Counted from the first letter of the stretch, positions 1-6,314 are shown. The stretch: DNA of 6,337 nucleotides from Candidatus Sungbacteria bacterium RIFCSPLOWO2_01_FULL_47_10 (GCA_001820675.1 MHQO01000041.1:1-6337); one strand, 5' to 3'. A program made the numbers and translations. Notes: a model not told the origin generated them from the letters alone.

Positions 1-868
1 TAATCGCAATATCGGCAAGAAGGCCGGTGACAAAAAGCTGGATGCCGGAGAGCATGAGAAAAATCGAAACGAGCGGCCAGATTTTATCGGAGAGCGACAC
101 GCCAAAAAAAATGCGGGCAACAAAGACTCCGATGGCAAGAATAAAGCCCGCGCCGAAAAGCAGTAGTCCCCCGCCTCCGAAAAGATGCACCGGCCGTGCC
201 CGAAAACGATACCAAAACCACAGCGTTACCATGTCTGTAAACCCTTTAATTGAGCGCGCCCAATTGTATTTTGTAACTCCGAATTTTCGCGCCCGGTGAT
301 GCGTCGGAATTTCAGCAACGCGCCAACCGCGAGACGCAAGGATGGACGGAATAAATCGGTGCATTTCGCTGTAAAGATCAAGACCTTCAAGACAATGTTT
401 CCTGTATACGCGCAAACTGCATCCAGCATCATGCAAAGTATCGCCGAGAAGTATGCGGCGCAAAAACCGCGCTCCATACGACACAAAAACCTTACTACCG
501 GAATCATTCCGCGGATGCCTCCAGCCGCAGACAACGTCGTATCCTTCGTCCAATTTTTTAAGAAGCGACGGAATATCAGCAGGATCGTTCTGCAGATCGC
601 CGTCCATGGAAACCACAATGTCTCCTTTGGCCGCCTTGAACCCGGCATCAAACGCGGGCGTTTGCCCAAAATTCGTCGTAAAAGAAATTATTTTCACACC
701 GGCAAGTTTCTTTAATTCCGCAAGCGTTCCGTCGGTTGATCCGTCATTTACGAAAATAATCTCATGCGACCCGCCCTTGCCATTTTTTTTCAACGCTGAA
801 ACAAGCTCCCGATGAAGCTCCGCTACGTTTTTTTCTTCATTAAAGACGGGGATAACAATAGAAAGCAT
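1..868 (-). CDS. Membrane-anchored family 2 glycosyltransferase (DPM1/ArnC/GtrB-like), C-terminus cut by window edge
   Basis: This enzyme probably transfers a sugar from a nucleotide-sugar to polyprenyl phosphate at the inner membrane face. The 289 visible codons run off the left edge with no stop. The protein begins MLSIVIPVFNEE, the usual N-terminal strand of a GT-A fold. It has NDGSTDG at residues 41-47 for nucleotide binding and a DxD motif (D89, D91, within MDGDLQNDP) for metal and sugar-nucleotide binding. Two hydrophobic segments at about 219-243 and 254-287 match the C-terminal helix pair of the ArnC/GtrB type. Family members are about 310-330 residues, so perhaps 20-40 are missing. 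The ATG at 868 places the first beta strand at the N-terminus. AAAGGG at 880-885 may be its ribosome site, with a long 11-base spacing. It starts 15 bases after hepT ends and is probably co-transcribed with it. The sugar cannot be told from sequence. It is a divergent paralogue of the enzyme at 5355-6278. Confidence 0.9.
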   Translation of the reverse strand, partial: MLSIVIPVFNEEKNVAELHRELVSALKKNGKGGSHEIIFVNDGSTDGTLAELKKLAGVKIISFTTNFGQTPAFDAGFKAAKGDIVVSMDGDLQNDPADIPSLLKKLDEGYDVVCGWRHPRNDSGSKVFVSYGARFLRRILLGDTLHDAGCSLRVYRKHCLEGLDLYSEMHRFIPSILASRGWRVAEIPTHHRARKFGVTKYNWARSIKGFTDMVTLWFWYRFRARPVHLFGGGGLLLFGAGFILAIGVFVARIFFGVSLSDKIWPLVSIFLMLSGIQLFVTGLLADIAI

Positions 869-883
869 GCCGCATGACACCCT

Positions 884-1228
884 TTACCCACGGATAAATT
901 TAAGGACCTTTTTCATCTTCCTTTCCAAATCAGGAATGTCTTCTCGTGTCGTTTTCCAAACTCTTTTTTCATCAATACCAAAATATTCATGCGTTAGCAT
1001 GTCTCTCATGCTGGAAATCTCCCGCCATGGAATTTTAGGAAACTCATTTCGTATTTTTTCAGGAACATGCTTTACCGTTTCTCCGATGATTTCAAGACGC
1101 CTCATTATCGCATCCTGCAATTCAGGATCACCAATGAACCCGGCTCCGGTAACGTTCGCCGCATATTTTCGAATGAGCCCGATGCTTTCCAAAACATCTT
1201 CGATATAAACTTCATTACTCCTTTTCAT
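884..1228 (-). CDS. hepT: HepT-like HEPN ribonuclease toxin (DUF86)
   Basis: This 114-residue protein matches the HepT (DUF86) HEPN toxins, which cleave RNA and are paired with MNT-domain antitoxins. It shows the RX4HXY motif as R75, H80 and Y82 in the segment RDMLTHEYF. R and H are the catalytic RNase residues of the family. The Tyr is the residue that the partner MntA modifies with AMP in the characterised Shewanella system. The N-terminal pattern (YIEDVLESIGLIRKY) and the GETVKHVPEKIR helix are also typical, and the length is normal. The ATG at 1228 lies upstream of the stop that ends the shifted mntA frame (1215-1217), giving a 14-base overlap. This suggests translational coupling, since no Shine-Dalgarno sequence precedes the ATG. 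All visible motif residues are intact, so the toxin appears functional. That is odd given its broken partner. Family assignment is firm; activity is inferred. Confidence 0.88.
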   Translation of the reverse strand: MKRSNEVYIEDVLESIGLIRKYAANVTGAGFIGDPELQDAIMRRLEIIGETVKHVPEKIRNEFPKIPWREISSMRDMLTHEYFGIDEKRVWKTTREDIPDLERKMKKVLKFIRG

Positions 1229-1512
1229 AAAAAATGAATTCGTCTTTTAAAATTTGCTTTTTTAGGCGCGACCGTATCGCTGTGTACTCTACTAAATCGA
1301 CTTTGCGTTTTAATATGTCTTCAAGATGAAGCTTAAGCCGTATCAACTCAAAAAGGCCGATATTTTTTTATATCTATCAGAATATCAATATCGCTCTTTT
1401 TCGTTAGCTCGCCCCGCGCGGCAGAACCAAAGAGTGCAGTCCTTTGAGTGCCGTATTTCTTCAAAATCTGACTTATTTTACTGATTATTTTTTGCTTTTT
1501 CATGTTTTTCAT
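1215..1512 (-). pseudogene. mntA: MntA-like nucleotidyltransferase antitoxin, frameshifted
   Basis: MntA-type minimal nucleotidyltransferases neutralise HepT by adding AMP to its active-site Tyr. From the ATG at 1512 the frame encodes 54 residues and stops at TGA (1348-1350). It contains the full GSx10DxD motif: G29 S30, D41, D43. After the stop, the +1 frame continues the family without a break (LFELIRLKLHLEDILKRKVDLV and onward) to a TAA at 1215-1217. The KVDLV segment should carry the third metal-binding Asp, so the 54-residue product would lack it. Restoring the frame gives 98-99 residues, a normal length. The shift most likely lies in the A7 run at 1363-1369, because reading the downstream frame from there yields NIGLFELIRL, which fits the family. 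Start choice: ATG 1512 or ATG 1503 puts about 26-29 residues before GS, as expected. A longer reading from GTG 1563 overlaps the likely -10 box. It could be a true pseudogene, a recoded gene or an indel error. Confidence 0.8.
1363..1369 (-). repeat. A7 homopolymer at the mntA frame break
   Basis: On the coding (minus) strand seven A residues lie between GATAT and TATCGG inside mntA. Six A residues would give DIKNIGLFEL and nine would give DIKKNIGLFEL; both join the two halves of the antitoxin in one frame. Homopolymers of this kind are prone to replication slippage, RNA polymerase slippage and sequencing indels. The tract is seen directly; its role as the break point is inferred. Confidence 0.7.
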
Positions 1513-1553
1513 ACGTCCGTTTCGCAACATATAAAACGCCTGTTTTCCAACAA

Positions 1554-1582
1554 AAGATACCACAAAATAGACACCTGTTCAA
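1554..1582 (-). promoter_or_regulatory. Candidate sigma-70-type promoter of the mntA-hepT module
   Basis: On the minus strand TTGAAC (1582-1577) is followed after 17 bases by TATCTT (1559-1554), preceded by TG one base upstream, an extended -10 pattern. Each hexamer matches the consensus at 4 of 6 positions. Transcription would start near 1547, leaving a leader of about 35 bases before the ATG at 1512. It lies just after the hairpin that follows the previous gene, which fits separate expression of the toxin-antitoxin pair. The evidence is only motif match and position. Confidence 0.38.
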
Positions 1583-1592
1583 TACTCATAGA

Positions 1593-1616
1593 ATCAGCCA
1601 GATGAGCCTGACTGAT
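1593..1616 (-). terminator. Stem-loop after the GT-C-like gene, possible terminator
   Basis: A 24-base inverted repeat forms a 9-bp stem with one G-U pair (ATCAGTCAG against CTGGCTGAT) and a 6-base loop. It starts 14 bases after the stop codon at 1630-1632, where an intrinsic terminator is expected. The stem is followed only by TCTATGAGTATT, not a real U-tract, so it may be a weak or factor-dependent terminator, or a 3'-end stabiliser. Read on the plus strand it has no T-tract either. Confidence 0.42.
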
Positions 1617-1629
1617 CCTGCATTGGGTG

Positions 1630-3348
1630 TTAAAAAACTTTTAAAACGACGATATCGCCCGATACAAAAAGTTGCTGGACCTCCCTATCCATGAATTTCC
1701 AGCCCGGGTTTGTTTCTTTGTCCCAGACGATATAATCCAGCCGGTATTTTCTTGTCCGAATCTGGACGCCTTCGTTCAGGAAGTTTTTATATTTCTCAGT
1801 AAGTTCTGTGAGTAGAGTATCAGGAAAACATGCCGAGCATCCGTTGGTATAACGATACTTCAACATGAAAAGATTTGCGGCAACGGAATCTTTATGGCTC
1901 ATGAAATATTCGCGCGCGTCCTTTTCCGAAACCCCTTCGAACAAGACTTGGAGAAAATAGCCTGTGAGAAGCCGCTCATCCGATATCAGATAATAGGGTG
2001 CGTAGGAAGAATAATAGACATTGAACGGCGTATATACTGGTATCAAGTCTGAAAACAAGCGAGATGAAAATATAACACTTTCGGCTGGCACATTCTTTTT
2101 CAGCCAGTCGAGAACGGGTGCCAAGCGTTGGTTCCTAAGAGTTTCGTCGCGCATGGCACCGTATGATCTATATTGCACAAAAAACCCGGTGAAGAGAAAA
2201 ACAGCGATAAGAAAAGTTGACAGGGCCTTTTGGGCTTTCATCCCCGATATTTTGCCGACGTAAAAATAAAGTGAGGTCAGAATGAACACGCTGGCGAGCG
2301 GTGTGACGACATACCAATGATAGTGATCATTCTGGATATTTATCCCGGTAAGGACTTGATGATTGATGGCAACGAGAGATGCAACAAAAGCAATGACGCC
2401 ATATGCGGTAATGGCTGGCGACTTTTTTAAAAAAGAAAAAACGATCGCTAAAAGACCAAGGAGCCCGAATTTGCTTAAGATCGGCATGTGGGTCCTAAAA
2501 AAGCCCTGGCGCTCGAAAACTCCCTGGTAAAACGGGTGATGCGACATTGAATAGGCCGACATCAGATATGGAAGCGCGATAACCAAAGAAAGCGCCGTAA
2601 TAAGAGCGGTATCCCGGCACAGTGTCAAATTTTTCCTCGCCGCATACCAAAGCAAAAGAAGCCCATTCATGACCAAAAGATACGTCCATATATATACATA
2701 CGCGTAAAAAGACAGACCGAGCAGAATGCCGCTTGCCGCAAAATAAGTTTTTGAGCGGGATCTTTGGTGGCGCAAAAATGCCAATAAATATCCGAACATG
2801 ACAAGAGAACTTATCAAAGGATTAATCGGACGAGCATACCGTAAAAATTCGAAATTTTTCACTTCGGGAGACAAAAGAGACCGGATATCGGGCAGCGATG
2901 TCAGAACGCTTCCTAGAAGAATAAAGGCGGTAGCAGAAAGCGCAAGAAGGCGATCAGAGAACAATTCCAGGACAAAAAAATAAATAACAAGCGACAGCAA
3001 AAGACCGAATAGAAATTTCGCGAAAATGTTCACCTGGACCGAGTTCATCCAAAGCGCTTTCCCCATATAAGCGACAGCAGCCTCCTCAAAAGGCGGACCG
3101 AGATAAGGCAGGTCTTTCCCTTCCCACAGGAACGTTTGCCCGAGCGCCTGGTGTCCGTCATAGACCTCTTGAATGCGCGCAACGTAATGACTCTCCGCGT
3201 CTGATCCCAACACATCGACCCCCATGAAATGCGCGCTGTCGAATGTTCGAAGATAGATATGCGGATAAATGAAAAGAAGCCCGATCACAATGCTGAGCGA
3301 TAAGATCTGCCAATGGCGTTTTAAAATTTCTTTCATGTGGATGATCAT
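1630..3348 (-). CDS. Polytopic membrane protein, putative GT-C-type glycosyltransferase
   Basis: This 572-residue protein has about ten or eleven hydrophobic helices in its first 390 residues, then a soluble C-terminal domain of about 170 residues. This matches the GT-C layout (ArnT, PMT, STT3), whose members move sugars from polyprenyl phosphate on the outer membrane face. After the first helix (about 15-33) comes a loop with GVDVLGSDAESHY (Asp and Glu at 50 and 52), where GT-C enzymes keep catalytic acids. It is followed by PYLGPPFEEA (about 81-90). A later loop reads NHQVLTGINIQNDHYHWY (about 329-346) before the next helix. I recall similar loops in uncharacterised membrane proteins of uncultured bacteria, but no named family can be assigned. 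The gene begins 5 bases after the asnB stop, so the two are probably co-transcribed. ATG 3336 is an alternative start, and an ATG at 3402 inside asnB is open but less likely. None has a clear ribosome site. Transferase activity and sugar are inferred. Confidence 0.75.
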   Translation of the reverse strand: MIIHMKEILKRHWQILSLSIVIGLLFIYPHIYLRTFDSAHFMGVDVLGSDAESHYVARIQEVYDGHQALGQTFLWEGKDLPYLGPPFEEAAVAYMGKALWMNSVQVNIFAKFLFGLLLSLVIYFFVLELFSDRLLALSATAFILLGSVLTSLPDIRSLLSPEVKNFEFLRYARPINPLISSLVMFGYLLAFLRHQRSRSKTYFAASGILLGLSFYAYVYIWTYLLVMNGLLLLWYAARKNLTLCRDTALITALSLVIALPYLMSAYSMSHHPFYQGVFERQGFFRTHMPILSKFGLLGLLAIVFSFLKKSPAITAYGVIAFVASLVAINHQVLTGINIQNDHYHWYVVTPLASVFILTSLYFYVGKISGMKAQKALSTFLIAVFLFTGFFVQYRSYGAMRDETLRNQRLAPVLDWLKKNVPAESVIFSSRLFSDLIPVYTPFNVYYSSYAPYYLISDERLLTGYFLQVLFEGVSEKDAREYFMSHKDSVAANLFMLKYRYTNGCSACFPDTLLTELTEKYKNFLNEGVQIRTRKYRLDYIVWDKETNPGWKFMDREVQQLFVSGDIVVLKVF

Positions 3349-3353
3349 AAACT

Positions 3354-5234
3354 TTATTTCAGCCAATGCTCTTTCCAAAGTTGGAACGCGATAAGCGACC
3401 ACAGCTGTTTGCGATTGTCTTTCTTCACAGCCAGATGCTCGTCGATCAAACGCTTTATCGACTCATACTGAAAAATACCGTCCCGCTCGACCCTGTTCTT
3501 GTTCAATGTACCAACCATTATATCTTTCAAACCTTCACGAAGCCAGCGCGCGACCGGGATATTCCCCCCTCTTTTTTTTGCATGAAGGACCGAAGCGGGC
3601 AGTCGTTTTTCCATCAATTTTTTTAAAAAATATTTTCCTTTTAAGCCGCGCATCTTAAAATTTTCAGGAAGAGAATTCGCAAAATCGACTATATGATAAT
3701 CAAGGAGGGGCGAGCGCACCTCAAGAGATACCGCCATGCTCGCGCGATCAAAATACGGAATGATATTTTCCATCATATACAATTTTTGATACATCAGGGA
3801 CACCTGCTCAAGGTATGGCAATTCTTTGGCTGTATTAATGATCCGATCAACCGCGGAAAAATCATTCGCGTGCGCGAGACATCTGCGTACATCAGGCGAA
3901 TATAATTCCCGTTTTTCTTCTGGGACAAATGCTCCGATCCATATTGCATCGCGGTGTTCCGGCGCATACTCAAGTCCGAGAAAAAAACGTTTCATTTTAT
4001 AATCAGTGCTTACTTTTCCAAATGACGTTGGCATACGTTCAACAAACGGCCGGATGATCTGGCGGCGGATCGGGCCGGGGATCGCACTTGCAAGAAAAGC
4101 AAATTTATTTGCCTGAAATGTCTGATATCCCATAAAAAGCTCGTCTCCTCCAGAGCCGCTCAAGGCGACCGTGACGTGTTGTTTTGCGAATTTTGAAACG
4201 CAATGAATAAGATATATACCGGTATCGGCGACTGGCTCATCAAGATGTCCGCCTAATTCCATAACGCTGTCTTTCACCTCTTTTGAATCAAGCATCTTTT
4301 CATGATGAGTCGTACCAATTCGGGAGGCGATCAGACGCGCATCGGGCATTTCATCGAAATCAGTGTCAGAAAACCCGATGGAAAAAGAGTTCATTGGGCG
4401 CTTCGACAATTCTTGCGCATACCAGCACACCGTGCTCGAATCTATTCCTCCGCTTAAAAAAAGCCCAAGCGGCACGTCAGAAACAAGACGCCGCTCGACC
4501 GCTTCACGCAGTTTCGCATCAAAAACTTTCAAAGACCCTTCCAGCATCCCGGCCTCACCACTCTTCTCAAACCCCGCCTCATGGCGATAATACAAAGACG
4601 GCCGTTGAAAGTCGTTTTCAAATACCAGGAACGATGCCGGCTCGACTTTAAAAATGTTCTTAAACATTGAACGGGGCGATGGAATACACTCATGAGTCAG
4701 ATATAAATTAAGCGATTCAAGGTCAAGTTCGCGCACGACAAATGGGTGCTTTAAGACCGCCTTCAGTTCGGACCCAAAAATGACGGTTTTTCCGGCCTTT
4801 GTATAATAGAGTGGTTTTTTCCCAAAGCGATCACGCGCCAGAATAAGTTTCTTTTTTCGGCCGTCCCAGAGCGCTATCGCAAACATACCGTTTAGTTTCT
4901 CAAATACTTTCTCACCCACTTCTTCATAGAGGTGCACGATGACCTCTGTATCCGTCCGCGTTTTAAAATGATGGCGATCTTCAAGGTCCTTTTTTAGGTC
5001 TTGAAAATTATAGATCTCGCCATTAAAAATGACTGCAATCGTGCCGTCCTCGCTAAATATGGGCTGGTTGCCGGTATCAAGATCAATGATGGAAAGCCGA
5101 CGAAAACCCAAACCAATGGTGTCAGCAGTATAAAAATAGCCGGCGTCATCGGGACCCCGGTGAATAAGAGTTCCGGTCATCGCTTCAAGCGTCTCCCGTG
5201 AACCTTTACCTAGAAAACCTGTGATGCCACACAT
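3354..5234 (-). CDS. asnB: Asparagine synthase (glutamine-hydrolysing) / AsnB-type amidotransferase
   Basis: This 626-residue cytoplasmic enzyme takes ammonia from glutamine and, with ATP, amidates a carboxylate: aspartate in true AsnB, or possibly a uronic-acid sugar in glycan clusters. The N-terminal glutaminase domain starts MCGITGF, with Cys2 as nucleophile after Met removal, which fixes the start at 5234. It has HRGPDD at 25-30, RRLSIID at 45-51, GNQP at 55-58, NGEIYN at 71-76 and TDTEV at 94-98. LARDRFGKKPLYY (132-144) and SELKA (155-159) follow. The synthetase domain has the ATP pyrophosphatase loop SGGIDSS (261-267), DEPVAD (332-337), SGSGGDELF (359-367) and DRASMAVSLEVRSPLLD (496-512). 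Length is normal and all catalytic motifs are present. One oddity is KKRGGNIP at 553-560, where a Phe is usual after the first Gly. No Shine-Dalgarno sequence precedes the ATG; the upstream DNA is AT-rich. Between two glycosyltransferase-type genes, a role in sugar amidation is possible but unproven. Confidence 0.95.
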   Translation of the reverse strand: MCGITGFLGKGSRETLEAMTGTLIHRGPDDAGYFYTADTIGLGFRRLSIIDLDTGNQPIFSEDGTIAVIFNGEIYNFQDLKKDLEDRHHFKTRTDTEVIVHLYEEVGEKVFEKLNGMFAIALWDGRKKKLILARDRFGKKPLYYTKAGKTVIFGSELKAVLKHPFVVRELDLESLNLYLTHECIPSPRSMFKNIFKVEPASFLVFENDFQRPSLYYRHEAGFEKSGEAGMLEGSLKVFDAKLREAVERRLVSDVPLGLFLSGGIDSSTVCWYAQELSKRPMNSFSIGFSDTDFDEMPDARLIASRIGTTHHEKMLDSKEVKDSVMELGGHLDEPVADTGIYLIHCVSKFAKQHVTVALSGSGGDELFMGYQTFQANKFAFLASAIPGPIRRQIIRPFVERMPTSFGKVSTDYKMKRFFLGLEYAPEHRDAIWIGAFVPEEKRELYSPDVRRCLAHANDFSAVDRIINTAKELPYLEQVSLMYQKLYMMENIIPYFDRASMAVSLEVRSPLLDYHIVDFANSLPENFKMRGLKGKYFLKKLMEKRLPASVLHAKKRGGNIPVARWLREGLKDIMVGTLNKNRVERDGIFQYESIKRLIDEHLAVKKDNRKQLWSLIAFQLWKEHWLK

Positions 5235-5266
5235 ACATTAAAAATATTAAAATCCTAAATCTACTG

Positions 5267-5294
5267 ATTCTTAACACTTACCGTTAATAGTCAA
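5267..5294 (-). promoter_or_regulatory. Candidate promoter upstream of asnB
   Basis: The 120-base gap between the previous gene and asnB holds TTGACT (5294-5289, 5 of 6 consensus matches) and, 16 bases later, AAGAAT (5272-5267, 4 of 6). Transcription would start about 25 bases before the ATG. A second AT-rich -10-like TAATAT lies closer to the ATG (9 bases before it) but lacks a good -35. The gap is the largest on the strand, so a promoter is plausible, yet the match is modest. Confidence 0.3.
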
Positions 5295-5354
5295 TAAGGA
5301 CACATGTTCCAATAATTGATAAACAGACGGTGGCGACACACCACAGCCGCAATT

Positions 5355-6278
5355 CTATTTCCCAACTTCTTCATAATGTTCGGCTTCCTTAGGGGTGTGC
5401 CGGATTATAAGCTCGGCGAGAAGTCCCATCAAGACGAACAGGATCCCGACAATGACGAACATCGCTGATAAAACCGGCAACGGTGTTTTGATAAAATCAG
5501 TGTGGCGGAAAAATTTCAAAAAAACCATGTACAAAAAAACGAGCAAGCCGAAAATGAATGACCACAAGCCAACCGTTCCAAAAAAGTGCATCGGACGCGA
5601 ACCGTATTTATAGAAAAAGTGGAATGTAAGGACATCAAAAAAAACCCGGAACGTCCGGAGCAACCCGTAGTTCGAGCGGCCATATGGGCGCGGCGTGAAC
5701 GAGACCGCAACCTCGGCCACCTTCGCACCTTCACGCGCAGCATAGGCCGGGATCATTCGCTGCATATAGATCGCGAGTTGGAGCCGGTCGAGAATTTCTT
5801 TACGGTAAACTTTCATGTTGCACCCATAGTCATGAAGCTTTACCCCGGTGACCCAGGAAATAAACGCATTAGCCGAAAGCGATGGGATGCGCCGCGTTAA
5901 AAATTCTCCCTTCCACCGGTCGCGCCGCCATCCGGAGACAACATCAAATCCTTCGGATAATTTCTTCAAAAGTTTCTCGACATCCGCCGGATCGTTCTCA
6001 AGGTCACCATCCATCGTCACCACGATCTTTCCGCGAACCTTGCGGATGCCAGTTGCCATTGCAGTGAACTGTCCATGATTCCGATTCAAAAAAATGGCAC
6101 GCACCGGCAGGGCACGAAGGAGTTCCCGTGTTCCGTCGGTTGAGCCGTCATCAATAAAAATAATTTCAAAAGATTTTCCGAGTTTCAACAAGGCGTCGCG
6201 CAGTTTCTTTACAAGCGTTTCCAATCCTTTGGCTTCATTGAAAATAGGTATGACGACTGAGATTTCTATGTGTTCCAT
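5355..6278 (-). CDS. Membrane-anchored family 2 glycosyltransferase (DPM1/ArnC/GtrB-like)
   Basis: This complete 307-residue protein resembles enzymes that make polyprenyl-phosphate-linked sugars at the cytoplasmic membrane face. It starts MEHIEISVVIPIFNE, the first GT-A strand. DDGSTDG is at 43-49 and the DxD motif is D90/D92 in MDGDLENDP. HDYGCNMKVYRKEIL (about 139-153) is a segment typical of this subgroup. Two hydrophobic stretches at about 232-254 and 268-292 form the C-terminal helix pair, followed by a short charged tail. ATG 6278 is chosen because it begins right at the first strand. A longer reading from TTG 6314 would overlap a good -35/-10 pair. There is no Shine-Dalgarno sequence, and the -10 box ends only 7 bases before the ATG, so the mRNA may be leaderless. 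It shares its layout and most motifs with the enzyme at 1-868 but is clearly divergent. It is the first gene of the set and could feed the GT-C-like protein. Sugar specificity is unknown. Confidence 0.92.
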   Translation of the reverse strand: MEHIEISVVIPIFNEAKGLETLVKKLRDALLKLGKSFEIIFIDDGSTDGTRELLRALPVRAIFLNRNHGQFTAMATGIRKVRGKIVVTMDGDLENDPADVEKLLKKLSEGFDVVSGWRRDRWKGEFLTRRIPSLSANAFISWVTGVKLHDYGCNMKVYRKEILDRLQLAIYMQRMIPAYAAREGAKVAEVAVSFTPRPYGRSNYGLLRTFRVFFDVLTFHFFYKYGSRPMHFFGTVGLWSFIFGLLVFLYMVFLKFFRHTDFIKTPLPVLSAMFVIVGILFVLMGLLAELIIRHTPKEAEHYEEVGK

Positions 6279-6285
6279 ACCAAGG

Positions 6286-6314
6286 AATATATCACGAAAA
6301 CATGATGTACACAA
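6286..6314 (-). promoter_or_regulatory. Candidate extended -10 promoter of the first glycosyltransferase gene
   Basis: On the minus strand TTGTGT (6314-6309, 3 of 6 matches) is followed after exactly 17 bases by TATATT (6291-6286, 5 of 6). A TG one base before the -10 gives the extended form TGATATATT. The -10 ends 7 bases before the ATG at 6278, so transcription would begin at or next to the start codon. The strong -10 with TG compensates for the poor -35. Confidence 0.45.

Noticed and set aside
1..868. Plus-strand open frames (for example 27-299, 296-715, 453-815) and a minus-strand frame at 226-669
   Set aside because: They overlap the glycosyltransferase in other frames, have unusual Arg/Pro/Ser-rich composition and show no family motif.
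867..1208. Plus-strand open frame opposite hepT
   Set aside because: It is the antisense shadow of a well-supported HEPN gene, with no recognisable domain.
1348..1350. Possible TGA recoding as glycine (as in Gracilibacteria/SR1)
   Set aside because: Reading through the TGA in the same frame soon meets further stops and gives no MNT sequence. The conserved sequence is in the +1 frame.
1348..1356. A TTT TGA G site in mntA that resembles the prfB-type +1 recoding signal
   Set aside because: A +1 slip here would also reach the downstream frame, but it gives KKYRPFELIRL and skips the GLF residues that fit the family. No upstream Shine-Dalgarno-like stimulator is evident. The A7 run explains the join better.
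2021..5201. Short plus-strand and minus-strand open frames inside the GT-C-like and asnB genes
   Set aside because: They lie wholly within strongly supported genes in other frames and have no motif or initiation signal.
5292..5315. Direct repeat TTATTG, twice with 12 bases between, upstream of asnB
   Set aside because: Six-base AT-rich repeats are expected by chance in such a gap, and there is no third copy to suggest an operator.
5310..5354. Possible terminator after the first glycosyltransferase (GTGG/CCAC stem)
   Set aside because: The stem is only 4 bp with a 7-base loop and no proper T-tract; too weak to call.
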